From an uncultured Paracoccaceae bacterium (GTDB lineage Bacteria; Pseudomonadota; Alphaproteobacteria; Rhodobacterales; Rhodobacteraceae): a stretch of 64,000 bases of DNA. The stretch lies in the NCBI GenBank assembly GCA_947495295.1, contig CANLYJ010000007.1:7501-71500 (forward strand), given 5' to 3'. The position numbers and the translations under genes were made by a program. Below the pieces are notes generated by a model. It ran no database searches, was not told where the DNA came from, and saw only the letters and a program-made list of their open reading frames with translations. Position 1 is the stretch's first letter; the number at the start of each line of letters is the position of its first letter. This document shows, piece by piece, positions 44,454 through 53,963 of the stretch.

Positions 44454-45299
44454 TTACTGAAAGTTGTACACCACAGACACGCCCAATGTGTTGCGGGCTT
44501 CGCCAAGACCGTTATCGGTGGCATCGTTAAAGGCCGTGGTCAGGCTGGTGCGCAGGGCCAATGAATTGGTCATCGAAACGCTCAACGCCAGTTCGTTATT
44601 GACCAGCATGCTTTCCTCGGACGCGATGATATCGGTGTCATTGGTGACATAGCTGGTTTTGCTCAGCGACTGGAAATAGTTCGATGATACGCTGGCAGCA
44701 GCTTCTCTGACTTCGTCCTCACCGACGATATCGGCCACCCGGTAGCCAGGACCAGCCTGCACCGACCATTGGCGATCCTTGTCGTTGAAGATGCGGTAAC
44801 CAATACCGGCCCCGACAAAGACGTCGGTTTCGTAGTCACCATCTTCGTCAGCCAGACCATCATAGGCCACATCGGCCTTGCCGAATGCGAACAGGTTGCT
44901 GGACAGATCACGGCGATAGTCAAACCCGGCAAGCAGGTTGTTTTTGGTTTCTTCGTCGTCGGATTTGCCGAAGTTATAGCTGAGCGACAGGTCATAGCCG
45001 TTCACGCCATCATAATTGCCAAAACGCAGTCCAACGCCCAGATCGACATCGTCATTATCATCGTCGCTGGTTGCTGTCGCACGGGCCGATACCGAACCGT
45101 AGGAACCGATCCGCCGTCCGCTATTGCCGAACCGTTCCAGATCACGGTCGCGGTCATCGCGGATCTGCTCTTCGAGGTCTTCAACCGCGTCGCTTGCCGC
45201 GTCCTGATTGTCAAAGGCTGTGCTTTGGGCCTGGGCTGACGCGCCTGCCAGAATGCAGGTGGCAGCAGCTGCCGTCATGATGAATGAAGTTTTTTTCAT
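44454..45299 (-). CDS. outer-membrane beta-barrel protein, DUF481-like
   Basis: A 281-residue exported protein with signal peptide MKKTSFIMTAAAATCILAGASAQAQ, a short coiled-coil segment (DAASDAVEDLEEQIRDDRDRDLE) and about ten amphipathic strands. LRTSLTTAFND and GVSVVYNF at the end match a barrel ending in phenylalanine. The YRIFNDKDRQWSVQAGPGYRV block is typical of the YdiY/DUF481 family. Probably an outer-membrane channel or a barrel of unknown role. A strong terminator follows. Confidence 0.82.
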   Translation of the reverse strand: MKKTSFIMTAAAATCILAGASAQAQSTAFDNQDAASDAVEDLEEQIRDDRDRDLERFGNSGRRIGSYGSVSARATATSDDDNDDVDLGVGLRFGNYDGVNGYDLSLSYNFGKSDDEETKNNLLAGFDYRRDLSSNLFAFGKADVAYDGLADEDGDYETDVFVGAGIGYRIFNDKDRQWSVQAGPGYRVADIVGEDEVREAAASVSSNYFQSLSKTSYVTNDTDIIASEESMLVNNELALSVSMTNSLALRTSLTTAFNDATDNGLGEARNTLGVSVVYNFQ

Positions 45300-45425
45300 T
45301 GGGTCGTCCTTTCAGATACATGCGGGATTGCCGCAATGTGAAAGGACATGCCAAGCGCGCCGGAAAACTATTAGAGGGAAAGAAACTGCCATTTTCCCCA
45401 CGACGCGACTGTGCCACGCAACGAA

Positions 45426-45450
45426 AAACCCCGCCGTGATGGCGGGGTTT
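45426..45450 (-). terminator. intrinsic terminator of the glt operon
   Basis: AAACCCCGCC and GGCGGGGTTT form a 10-bp stem around GTGAT with extra T residues on the minus strand. It lies four bases from the gltB stop. Confidence 0.88.
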
Positions 45451-45454
45451 GACC

Positions 45455-48400
45455 TTATTCTGCTGGGATCGCCGCGTCCTCGACGCTCAACGGATGCGCC
45501 AGATGGACCAGCATCTCTTTGGGGCAGATTTGCAGGAAGTTATGCTTTTCCACCTCCCAGTGTTGCAGGATCTCCGCAGCTTGGCGGCTGCCGGTCTCCT
45601 CCAGATGCCGTTCGATCAGCTCTTTGAGCTGCGCCATCCAGTGATCAACGGTCACCGGGCAGGTGACCAGCGTTTCCATATTAATCAGCGGGGCAGATGT
45701 GCCTTCGGGATCGTAAAGATAGGCCATGCCACCGGTCATCCCCGCACCAAAGTTGGCCCCGACGGACCCAAGGATCACGGCGACCCCACCGGTCATATAT
45801 TCACATCCATTGGTGCCGCAGCCTTCGATCACCACATTGGCCCCGGAATTGCGCACGGCAAACCTCTCACCCGCTCGACCAGCCGCAAACAGGTAGCCAT
45901 CGGTCGCGCCATAGAGGACGGTATTGCCGATAATCGTGTTGTCGGACGCCACCAGTGGGCTGACCATCGGCGGACGCACAACGATTGTGCCGCCCGACAG
46001 GCCCTTACCGACATAGTCATTGGCATCACCGGATACTTCCAGTTTCAGCCCCGGTGCGGCAAACGCGCCCAGCGATTGCCCGGCAGAGCCGCGCAGCTTG
46101 ACCGTCAAATGATCAGGTTGCAGATCGTTGCGCATCCCGTGTTTCTGCACGATATGGCTGGATGTGCGCGTTCCAATGGTGCGCAGCGTGTTCTGGACAG
46201 CATAGTCCAGCTGCATCTTTTCCCCATCATTCAGGAACCGCGCGGCATCCTGCACAATCTGGGCATCCAGCGTGTCATCAACCGCATTGCGCGGACGGTT
46301 GCGATCATATTTGATCTTATGCGCGCCATCGACGGTGATCAGCAGCGGGTTCAAATCCAGATCATCCAGATGCGCCGATCCGCGCGACACCTGGGTCAGC
46401 AGATCAGCGCGGCCGATGACGTCATCCAGCGAACGGGCACCGATGGATGCCAGAATTTCGCGGACCTCGGTCGCATAGAATGTGATCAGGTTGACCACCT
46501 TATCGGCACTGCCGGTGAACTTGTCGCGCAGCGCCTCATCCTGGGTACACACACCCACCGGGCAGGTGTTGGATTGGCACTGGCGCACCATGATGCAGCC
46601 CATCGCAATCAGGGCGGCGGTGCCGATCCCGTATTCCTCGGCCCCCATCATCGCGGCCATGACAATGTCACGACCGGTACGCAGACCACCATCGGTGCGC
46701 AAAGTAATCCGCTCACGCAAGTTGTTCATCGCCAGAACCTGATGCGCCTCGGTCAGGCCCATTTCCCATGGCAGACCGGCATATTTGATCGATGTTGCAG
46801 GCGATGCACCCGTGCCACCGTTATGACCGGAAATCAGGATCACATCCGCCTTGGCCTTGGCCACACCAGCGGCAATCGTGCCAACACCAGACGACGACAC
46901 CAGCTTGACCGTCACCTTGCAGCGCGGATTGATTTGTTTGAGGTCATAGATCAGCTGCGCCAGATCCTCGATCGAATAGATATCATGATGTGGCGGGGGT
47001 GAGATCAGCGTCACACCTTTGGTCGAATGGCGCAGACGGGCGATCAGGTCGGTGACCTTCATACCGGGCAACTGACCACCCTCGCCGGGCTTGGCACCTT
47101 GCGCGACCTTGATCTCCAACTCTTCGCAGGCGTTCAGATATTCAGCCGTGACACCAAAGCGGCCCGACGCGACCTGCTTGATCTTGGCAGACGGGTTGTC
47201 ACCATTCGGTTCCGGCACAAAATGCGCCGGATCTTCACCGCCTTCGCCACTATCGGACTTTGCGCCAATCCGGTTCATCGCGACATTCAGCGTCTTATGT
47301 GCCTCGGGCGAAAGGGCGCCCAACGACATGCCCGGTGTCACGAACCGTTTGCGGATTGCGGTGATGCTTTCCACCTCTTCAATCGGCACCGGCTTGGCCA
47401 AGGGCTTGATCGCCAGCAGATCGCGCAGATGGATCGGCGGGTTCGTCTGCATGGATTTGGAAAACTGCTGCCACATCGCATAGGACGCATTGGTGCAGGC
47501 GGCCTGCAACATATGCATGGTCTGTGCTTCCCATGCGTGTTTTTCGCCGCTGCGCCGGGCTTTGTAGAAACCACCGATGGGCAGGATATCGGTGCCTGTG
47601 GTCCAGCCATGGGCATGGACCTCTTCCAGCTTGGATTGGATGCCGCTGACACCGATGCCGGAAATCCGGGACGGCATGCCGGGGAAATACTCGGCGACCA
47701 TGGCACGCGACAGGCCGACGGCTTCAAAGTTCAGACCACCGCGATAGGATGACAGAACCGAAATCCCCATCTTGGACATGATTTTCAAAAGACCCGCATC
47801 AATCGCCGCGCGATAGCGGCGCATCGCATCGGTCAGGTTACCGTCGATCAGCCCGCGACGCACACGGTCGGCAATGGAATCCTGCGCCAGATAGGCGTTT
47901 ACCGTGGTGGCACCACAGCCGATCAGCACGGCAAAGTAATGCGGATCAATACACTCTGCCGAACGGACATTGACCGAACAGAAGGTGCGCAGACCCTGTG
48001 CTGTCAGCCCCGAATGCACGGCAGAGGTGGCCAGGATCATCGGCATCGCCACCTGATAGGGGGACTGATGTTCATCCGTAAGCACAAGATGGCCCGCACC
48101 GGACCGCACGGCGTCTTCCGCCTCTTCACGAATACGCTTCAGGCCCGCAGATAACGCACCGCGCCCCGGTTCAAACGTACAGTTGATAAAGGCCACGCTG
48201 TCATCAAATACGCGGACCATTTCATCAAATTCTGCATTGCCCACAAAGGGGCTTTGCAGAACCAGAATTTCGGTCTGTGACGAATCCTCGTCCAGCACGT
48301 TCTTGAGGTTACCAAACCGGGTTTTCAGCGACATCACCCGGCTTTCACGAAGTGAGTCAATCGGCGGGTTGGTGACCTGGCTGAAGTTCTGGCGGAAGAA

Positions 48401-49987
48401 ATGCGATAGCGGGCGGTATGTCTTGGACAAAACCGCCGACGGAGTGTCATCACCCATCGACGCGATCATTTCCTTGCCATCCTCGGCCATGGGCGCCAGC
48501 ACCTGTTCGAGCTCTTCGATCGAATAACCGGCCGCGATCTGGCGCTTGCGCAGGTCTTCACCTTCAAACAGCGGCACCTCGGGGATGTCGATCAACTGTT
48601 CATTCAGGTTCACAACCTTGCCAACCCATTCGCCAAAGGGCTGGGCGGCGGCCAGTTGATCCTTGATCTCGGTATCGTGGTATAGCTTGCCCTCGGTCAT
48701 ATCGACGGCGATCATCTGACCGGGGCCAAGCGCGCCCTTTTCAACGACGGTCGCCTCGTCCACCGGCACCATGCCCACCTCTGACCCGGCCACCAGCAAT
48801 CCATCGCCGGTGACAACGTAACGCAAGGGGCGCAATCCGTTGCGGTCCAGCCCGCCACAAACCCAGCGGCCATCGGTCATCGCCAATGCGGCGGGGCCGT
48901 CCCACGGCTCCATCACGGCGTTGCAATAGCCATACATGTCCTGCCAGGCTTTGGGCATCTCAACAGCCTGTTGCGACCATGCTTCGGGGACCATCATGGT
49001 CTTGGCCATCGGGGCGTTGCGGCCAGCGCGGACCAACACCTCATAAACCGAATCCAACGCGCTGGAATCCGACGCGCCTGATGGGATGATCGGCTTGATA
49101 TCCTCGGCCATGTCACCAAAGGCACCGGATGCCATGCGGATTTCATGGCTTTTCATCCAGTTCACATTGCCCTTGAGCGTGTTGATCTCACCATTATGGG
49201 CCAGCATGCGGAACGGCTGCGCCAGCGACCATTGGGGAAACGTGTTGGTGGAATAACGCTGGTGATAAATCGCAAAAGCGGAAACAAAGCGTTCGTCCAT
49301 CAGGTCGGGATAGAATTCGGCCACCTGTTCGGCCAGCATCATACCTTTGTAGATGATCGACCGGCAGGACAGGGAACACAGATACATGCCGACGATGCCA
49401 GCAGCAGTGGCAGCTTTTTCGATACGGCGGCGGATGATATACAATTCACGCTCGAACTGTTCCTCATCCATGTCCTTTTCGCAGCGGATCAGGATTTGCT
49501 CGATCTCGGGACGGGTGGCGTTCGCTTTTTCACCCAGAACATCGTTATTCACCGGCACATGGCGCCAGCCATAGATGTAATGACCCATACGCAACACTTC
49601 GGTTTCGACAATCGTACGGCATTGTTCCTGCGCACCAAAATCGGTGCGGGGCAAAAACACCTGACCCACAGCAATCAATTCATCATCGCCGGGTTCATGA
49701 CCGGTCCGGCGGATCTGATCCTCGAAAAAGGCAGTCGGGATCTGCACATGAATACCCGCGCCATCGCCCGTCTTGCCATCGGCATCCACCGCACCCCGGT
49801 GCCAGACAGCTTTCAGGGCATTGATGCCCTTTTCAACCACGCCGCGGCTTTGTGAACCATCAATCGCCACAACCAGACCAACACCACAGGATGCATGTTC
49901 ATCCTCCGCCTCATAAAGGCTGTTTTCAGCCATCCACTGACGCTTGGCTTCCTCGGCGGCGACCCAGGTCTCATCATATGTGGTCAT
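45455..49987 (-). CDS. gltB: glutamate synthase (NADPH) large subunit GltB
   Basis: A 1510-residue enzyme. The N-terminal class II glutaminase has its catalytic cysteine in EHASCGVGLV (Cys34, exposed after removal of a short propeptide). RYSTNTFPQWSLAQPFRMLAHNGEINTLKGN is the typical amidotransferase block. A synthase domain with FMN and [3Fe-4S] follows (AKADVILISGHNGGTGASPATSIK, CQSNTCPVGVCTQDE), then a C-terminal beta-helix (GCGTNGCEYMTGG). It makes two glutamates from glutamine and 2-oxoglutarate with GltD. It is the last gene of the gltD-hyp-hyp-gltB operon, followed by a terminator. Confidence 0.97.
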   Translation of the reverse strand: MTTYDETWVAAEEAKRQWMAENSLYEAEDEHASCGVGLVVAIDGSQSRGVVEKGINALKAVWHRGAVDADGKTGDGAGIHVQIPTAFFEDQIRRTGHEPGDDELIAVGQVFLPRTDFGAQEQCRTIVETEVLRMGHYIYGWRHVPVNNDVLGEKANATRPEIEQILIRCEKDMDEEQFERELYIIRRRIEKAATAAGIVGMYLCSLSCRSIIYKGMMLAEQVAEFYPDLMDERFVSAFAIYHQRYSTNTFPQWSLAQPFRMLAHNGEINTLKGNVNWMKSHEIRMASGAFGDMAEDIKPIIPSGASDSSALDSVYEVLVRAGRNAPMAKTMMVPEAWSQQAVEMPKAWQDMYGYCNAVMEPWDGPAALAMTDGRWVCGGLDRNGLRPLRYVVTGDGLLVAGSEVGMVPVDEATVVEKGALGPGQMIAVDMTEGKLYHDTEIKDQLAAAQPFGEWVGKVVNLNEQLIDIPEVPLFEGEDLRKRQIAAGYSIEELEQVLAPMAEDGKEMIASMGDDTPSAVLSKTYRPLSHFFRQNFSQVTNPPIDSLRESRVMSLKTRFGNLKNVLDEDSSQTEILVLQSPFVGNAEFDEMVRVFDDSVAFINCTFEPGRGALSAGLKRIREEAEDAVRSGAGHLVLTDEHQSPYQVAMPMILATSAVHSGLTAQGLRTFCSVNVRSAECIDPHYFAVLIGCGATTVNAYLAQDSIADRVRRGLIDGNLTDAMRRYRAAIDAGLLKIMSKMGISVLSSYRGGLNFEAVGLSRAMVAEYFPGMPSRISGIGVSGIQSKLEEVHAHGWTTGTDILPIGGFYKARRSGEKHAWEAQTMHMLQAACTNASYAMWQQFSKSMQTNPPIHLRDLLAIKPLAKPVPIEEVESITAIRKRFVTPGMSLGALSPEAHKTLNVAMNRIGAKSDSGEGGEDPAHFVPEPNGDNPSAKIKQVASGRFGVTAEYLNACEELEIKVAQGAKPGEGGQLPGMKVTDLIARLRHSTKGVTLISPPPHHDIYSIEDLAQLIYDLKQINPRCKVTVKLVSSSGVGTIAAGVAKAKADVILISGHNGGTGASPATSIKYAGLPWEMGLTEAHQVLAMNNLRERITLRTDGGLRTGRDIVMAAMMGAEEYGIGTAALIAMGCIMVRQCQSNTCPVGVCTQDEALRDKFTGSADKVVNLITFYATEVREILASIGARSLDDVIGRADLLTQVSRGSAHLDDLDLNPLLITVDGAHKIKYDRNRPRNAVDDTLDAQIVQDAARFLNDGEKMQLDYAVQNTLRTIGTRTSSHIVQKHGMRNDLQPDHLTVKLRGSAGQSLGAFAAPGLKLEVSGDANDYVGKGLSGGTIVVRPPMVSPLVASDNTIIGNTVLYGATDGYLFAAGRAGERFAVRNSGANVVIEGCGTNGCEYMTGGVAVILGSVGANFGAGMTGGMAYLYDPEGTSAPLINMETLVTCPVTVDHWMAQLKELIERHLEETGSRQAAEILQHWEVEKHNFLQICPKEMLVHLAHPLSVEDAAIPAE

Positions 49988-50065
49988 GTCAGTTCCTTTC
50001 TAGGCGGGGCCACCCTTGGGGTGGGCTTTGTCCGTGTGATCCGCCGCAGCGGCATTGATCAAAAT

Positions 50066-50734
50066 CTATGAAATGGCGACGCCGCAGCCATGTTTGGGGC
50101 GGGCACTCAGGAAACCCGGTTCGCCGGGAAAGATGAATTCGACGGGGCGGTTATCGCGCTCGAACGTCTCACCATTGATGGTGGTCACCCCGGTGCCGGC
50201 AATAAAGACGCGCCAGTTGCGATTGATGAACTCATTGCCCTTGGACCGCCACATCTCGTCACCATCGGCGTTATAGGCGGTAATGTCATAAGTGGTTTCG
50301 TCCAAGGTGATGCCATCAATCACCACCTGACGACCTGTCAGTGTGTCCTGACCAACATAGCGGGTTGTGCCAATCTCTTCCGACAAGGTCTGGAAGTCAT
50401 AATCATCGACGCCACTTGCGATCAGATCAGACAATGACGCGGGTTCGGCGGGGCTGGTTTCCAGCCGTTCAGCATGGCCGCTGAGGATATGAAAGCTTTC
50501 CAGCCACTGGGTCTCATTATCGATATGCCCGGCATAGGTCAGACCCTCTTCGTCCAGTGACACGCGGCGCTGATGGCCTTCGGGGTCACCGTCACAGACA
50601 AAATGATGATCCACCTGACAGCTGGTGGATTGAACCGTCACAAAAGCCGCGCAACCGGAAGGCAGTTCAAACGTGGACTGCGCCACAGCCGGGGCTGGGG
50701 CCGCAAGGCAAATCAGGGCAAGCGCGTATCTCAC
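50066..50734 (-). CDS. exported hypothetical protein, second of a paralogous pair in the glt operon
   Basis: A 222-residue exported protein starting at GTG 50734 (MRYALALICLAAPAPAVAQ). The GTG overlaps the stop of the upstream paralogue (GTGA), indicating translational coupling. Shared features with the upstream protein include an N-terminal LPSGCAAFVTVQSTSC pair of cysteines, TQWLESFHILSG, LTGRQVVIDG and the ending VEFIFPGEPGFLSARPKHGC. Both chains are 222 residues. Probably periplasmic with disulfides. Family not recognised. Confidence 0.8.
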   Translation of the reverse strand: MRYALALICLAAPAPAVAQSTFELPSGCAAFVTVQSTSCQVDHHFVCDGDPEGHQRRVSLDEEGLTYAGHIDNETQWLESFHILSGHAERLETSPAEPASLSDLIASGVDDYDFQTLSEEIGTTRYVGQDTLTGRQVVIDGITLDETTYDITAYNADGDEMWRSKGNEFINRNWRVFIAGTGVTTINGETFERDNRPVEFIFPGEPGFLSARPKHGCGVAIS

Positions 50735-51399
50735 GGACGGTAATCCACTTCGTTGACGTTGCATTCATACTTGGGGCTGGCGGAAAAGAAGCCCGGTTCG
50801 TCGGGATAGATGAACTCGACCGGGGACATGTCGATGATATTGTCCGGCGTGGCCTCGTCCCAGGCTTCCCCGAAAAAGAACAGGCGGTGGGTCTGGCTGA
50901 CATATTGACGGCCGCTGCCGGTCTCGACCTCATTGCCGTCACCGTCCAGCGTGCGACCCTGAAATTCGGTATTCAGCAGCTCTTCACCATCAATCACCGT
51001 GGTTTCGCCGGTCAGGCTGTCAAAGCCGACATTGCGTTCGATGCCTTCTTCGGTTTCGATCACGAAATCCCAGGTGTCGATCTGATTGGCGAAAAGCTCG
51101 GTCAGGGATGCGGGGTCATCGGCAGGCAGGCGCAGGCGTTCATCCCCTGTCACCTTATAGGATTCCAGCCACTGGAATTCATCATCAACCTTCTGGATGC
51201 TGAACAGCCCGCCGCCGCCAATCAGGGCGATCCACTGATCGCCCGGATCATCCGCTTCGCAGGACCAGACATTGACCATCACGCAGCCCTTTTGCTGCAC
51301 GGTCAGGACACCTTCGCAACCTTCCGGCGGGGCAAAATTCTGCTGGGCGAATGCTGGCGCGCCCGTTGCGATCAATCCAAGGATCGTCAGATGCTTCAT
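50731..51399 (-). CDS. exported hypothetical protein, first of a paralogous pair in the glt operon
   Basis: A 222-residue exported protein starting at ATG 51399 (MKHLTILGLIATGAPAFAQ), with GGAGGG about ten bases upstream. Cysteines occur in PPEGCEGVLTVQQKGC, NVWSCEAD and KYECNV. FQWLESYKVTG, LTGETTVIDG and VEFIYPDEPGFFSASPKYEC align with the downstream paralogue. It sits between gltD and gltB, where a secreted protein has no obvious role in nitrogen assimilation. Function unknown. Confidence 0.8.
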   Translation of the reverse strand: MKHLTILGLIATGAPAFAQQNFAPPEGCEGVLTVQQKGCVMVNVWSCEADDPGDQWIALIGGGGLFSIQKVDDEFQWLESYKVTGDERLRLPADDPASLTELFANQIDTWDFVIETEEGIERNVGFDSLTGETTVIDGEELLNTEFQGRTLDGDGNEVETGSGRQYVSQTHRLFFFGEAWDEATPDNIIDMSPVEFIYPDEPGFFSASPKYECNVNEVDYRP

Positions 51400-51512
51400 C
51401 ACTTCTTTACCCTCCAAGTCAGCATATCTGACTTATCTATATGTTGGGGTCCGACCAGTTGCCCGACGCAAGTCCGACGTCTGGCCGACGCTTTGCCGAC
51501 ACGGTTTTTCGG

Positions 51513-52940
51513 CTATTCTGCGGCCACCGTAGCGGCCTGACCCAGATACTCAAGAATGGCAGTGGCAGCATCGCGCCCATCGCGGATCGCCCAGACAACC
51601 AATGATGCACCGCGCACAATATCACCGGCGGCATAAACGCCTTCCAGGCTGGTGGCACCAGTGCCGAAATCAGCCTTCACCGTACCCCAGCGGGTCACCT
51701 CAAGGCCATCAACGCCCCACAGTTTTGGCAGATCTTCAGGTTCGAACCCCAGCGCCTTGATCACCAGATCGGCGCCTTCAACATAATCGGCACCCTCAAT
51801 CACCTCGGGCGATTGGCGGCCCGTGGCATCGGGCGCACCAAGGCGCATCTTTTGCACCTTCACACCTGTAGCCGGGTCACCCTCAAAACCAGCGGGGGCA
51901 GACAGCCAGACAAATTCGACCCCCTCTTCCTCGGCGTTTTGCACTTCACGCTGCGATCCGGGCATATTGGCACGGTCGCGACGATACAGGCATTTGACGC
52001 TGTCAGCGCCTTGGCGGACGGCGGTACGCACGCAATCCATTGCGGTATCACCACCGCCGATCACGACGACGCGTTTGCCCACCGCGTTCAATTCACCATT
52101 GTCAAACTCCGGCACATCATCGCCGAATGATTTGCGGTTGCTGGCGGTCAGATAATCAATCGCGCTGACAATACCATCGGCAAAACTATCGGGCAGGTCC
52201 CTTGTTTTATAGACGCCCGTGGCAATCAGGACGGCGTCATGTTTGCCGCGAATGGCATCAAATGACAGGTCCTCGCCAACCTCGCAGTTCAACACAAACT
52301 GCACGCCGCCGTCTTCCAGCTGGGTCATGCGTTGCATCACCACATCCTTTTCCAGCTTAAAGCCGGGGATGCCATAGGTCAGCAAACCGCCACCGCGATC
52401 ATAGCGATCATAAACGGTGACCTGCACGCCCTGACGGCGCAGCATGTCTGCGGCGGCCAACCCACCGGGGCCGGCACCAATGATGCCCACAGTTTCGCTG
52501 CGTTCGACATGAGGCTGGATCGGCTTGACCCAACCTTCAGCAAAGGCCGTATCGGTGATGTATTTTTCGACCGACCCGATTGTCACCGTGCCATGGCCGG
52601 ATTGTTCAATCACGCAATTGCCTTCGCACAGGCGGTCCTGCGGGCAGATGCGGCCACAGATTTCCGGAAAGGTGTTCGTGGCCTGGCTGATCTCATAGGC
52701 TTCCTGCAACCGGCCTTCGGCTGTCAGGCGCAGCCAATCGGGGATGTTGTTGTGCAGCGGGCAATGGGTCTGGCAATAGGGCACACCACATTGGGAACAG
52801 CGGCTTGCCTGCTCTGCCGCTTTGTCACGGGCGTACTGCGCGTAAATCTCGCCAAAATCTTCTTTGCGTAGATTGGGCGGGCGCTTTTCCGGCATATCAC
52901 GCTCAACAGCCGTAAATTTCAGCATCTTCTGACCAGCCAT
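51513..52940 (-). CDS. gltD: glutamate synthase (NADPH) small subunit GltD
   Basis: A 475-residue flavoprotein. The N-terminal Fe-S motifs CSQCGVPYCQTHCPLHNNIP and CGRICPQDRLCEGNC bind two [4Fe-4S] clusters. FAD- and NADPH-binding folds follow (VGIIGAGPGGLAAADMLRRQGVQV, KRVVVIGGGDTAMDCV) and the C-terminal GVYAAGDIVRGASLVVWAIRDGRDAA block. It passes NADPH electrons to GltB. GGGAGAA stands six bases before the ATG at 52940. It opens the operon gltD-hyp-hyp-gltB. Confidence 0.96.
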   Translation of the reverse strand: MAGQKMLKFTAVERDMPEKRPPNLRKEDFGEIYAQYARDKAAEQASRCSQCGVPYCQTHCPLHNNIPDWLRLTAEGRLQEAYEISQATNTFPEICGRICPQDRLCEGNCVIEQSGHGTVTIGSVEKYITDTAFAEGWVKPIQPHVERSETVGIIGAGPGGLAAADMLRRQGVQVTVYDRYDRGGGLLTYGIPGFKLEKDVVMQRMTQLEDGGVQFVLNCEVGEDLSFDAIRGKHDAVLIATGVYKTRDLPDSFADGIVSAIDYLTASNRKSFGDDVPEFDNGELNAVGKRVVVIGGGDTAMDCVRTAVRQGADSVKCLYRRDRANMPGSQREVQNAEEEGVEFVWLSAPAGFEGDPATGVKVQKMRLGAPDATGRQSPEVIEGADYVEGADLVIKALGFEPEDLPKLWGVDGLEVTRWGTVKADFGTGATSLEGVYAAGDIVRGASLVVWAIRDGRDAATAILEYLGQAATVAAE

Positions 52941-53159
52941 GCGGCGTTCTCCCAAATTCAAAGGCGAGCCGCCTTTTAGAACAGCTTGAAACAGATTAAA
53001 AGGCAGTATTACTGACCTTTAATGGGAAAATCTATATGCCCAAACGCACTTATGTGCAAATTCAATCGTTAAATAGGTCCGATATGTGACCTATATCCGC
53101 TCTTTTCCCTGTTTCCGAACGGGTTAGTTTGACGAAACCGAATCAAGCAGCCAGAGCGG

Positions 53160-53963
53160 ATGACAACATTTAACCTGATCCTGATCGCGCTGATCCAAGG
53201 TGTAACCGAATTTCTGCCGGTCTCCTCCTCTGGTCATCTGATATTGCTGCCCTCGCTTAGCGGTCTGGCCGATCAAGGGCAGATCATTGATGTGGCCGCC
53301 CATGTCGGCACATTGTTGGCCGTAATCCTCTATTTCCGGGCCGACGTCCGGCTGGCGTTTTTTGGGACATTGCGACTGATACGGGGCAAGATCGACACCC
53401 AAGGGGCATTCCTCGCCCTTTGCCTTCTGATCGCCACGATCCCGGTGATCCTGGTCGGGCTGATCCTGAAACTCACCGGCCTCTCGGACGCCATGCGCGG
53501 CATCGCCGTAATCGGCTGGGCGATGATCATCTTTGGGGTCTTCCTTTACTGGGCTGATCAGAACGGGCCCATTGAAAAGACTGCCGAAAAATGGAGCTTG
53601 AAGGACGCCCTGCAAATGGGCCTCTGGCAGGCGGTCGCCCTGATCCCCGGCACATCACGGTCCGGCATCACCATCACCGCGGGGCGGATGCTGGGCTATA
53701 CCAGAACCGATGCAGCGCGGCTCTCCATGTTGATGTCGATCCCCACCATCATCGCCTCTGCGGCCTTGCTGGGATTGGATGTTATCGGCACCGCTGACGC
53801 ATCAGATCTGCGCGATATCGGGATCGTCGTGGCAATGTCATTCGGCGCGGCCTTGCTGGCGCTGACCCTGATGATGCGACTGCTCAAGGCCGTCAGTTAC
53901 ACACCCTACGTGATCTATCGGATCGCGCTGGGCATCGTCCTGCTATGGATCGCCTATACCTAA
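53160..53963 (+). CDS. uppP: undecaprenyl-diphosphatase UppP (BacA)
   Basis: A 267-residue membrane enzyme with eight helices. The two signature loops are LIALIQGVTEFLPVSSSGHLIL near the N-terminus and LIPGTSRSGITITAGRMLG at about residue 163, holding the catalytic glutamate, histidine and arginine. It recycles undecaprenyl pyrophosphate to the monophosphate carrier for wall synthesis. It is divergent from gltD with a 220-base gap and converges on the NDUFA9-like gene with a four-base overlap of stops. Confidence 0.95.
   Translation: MTTFNLILIALIQGVTEFLPVSSSGHLILLPSLSGLADQGQIIDVAAHVGTLLAVILYFRADVRLAFFGTLRLIRGKIDTQGAFLALCLLIATIPVILVGLILKLTGLSDAMRGIAVIGWAMIIFGVFLYWADQNGPIEKTAEKWSLKDALQMGLWQAVALIPGTSRSGITITAGRMLGYTRTDAARLSMLMSIPTIIASAALLGLDVIGTADASDLRDIGIVVAMSFGAALLALTLMMRLLKAVSYTPYVIYRIALGIVLLWIAYT

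Noticed and set aside
45449..47002. Open frame of 517 codons on the plus strand
   Set aside because: Antisense to gltB, whose domains are unmistakable.
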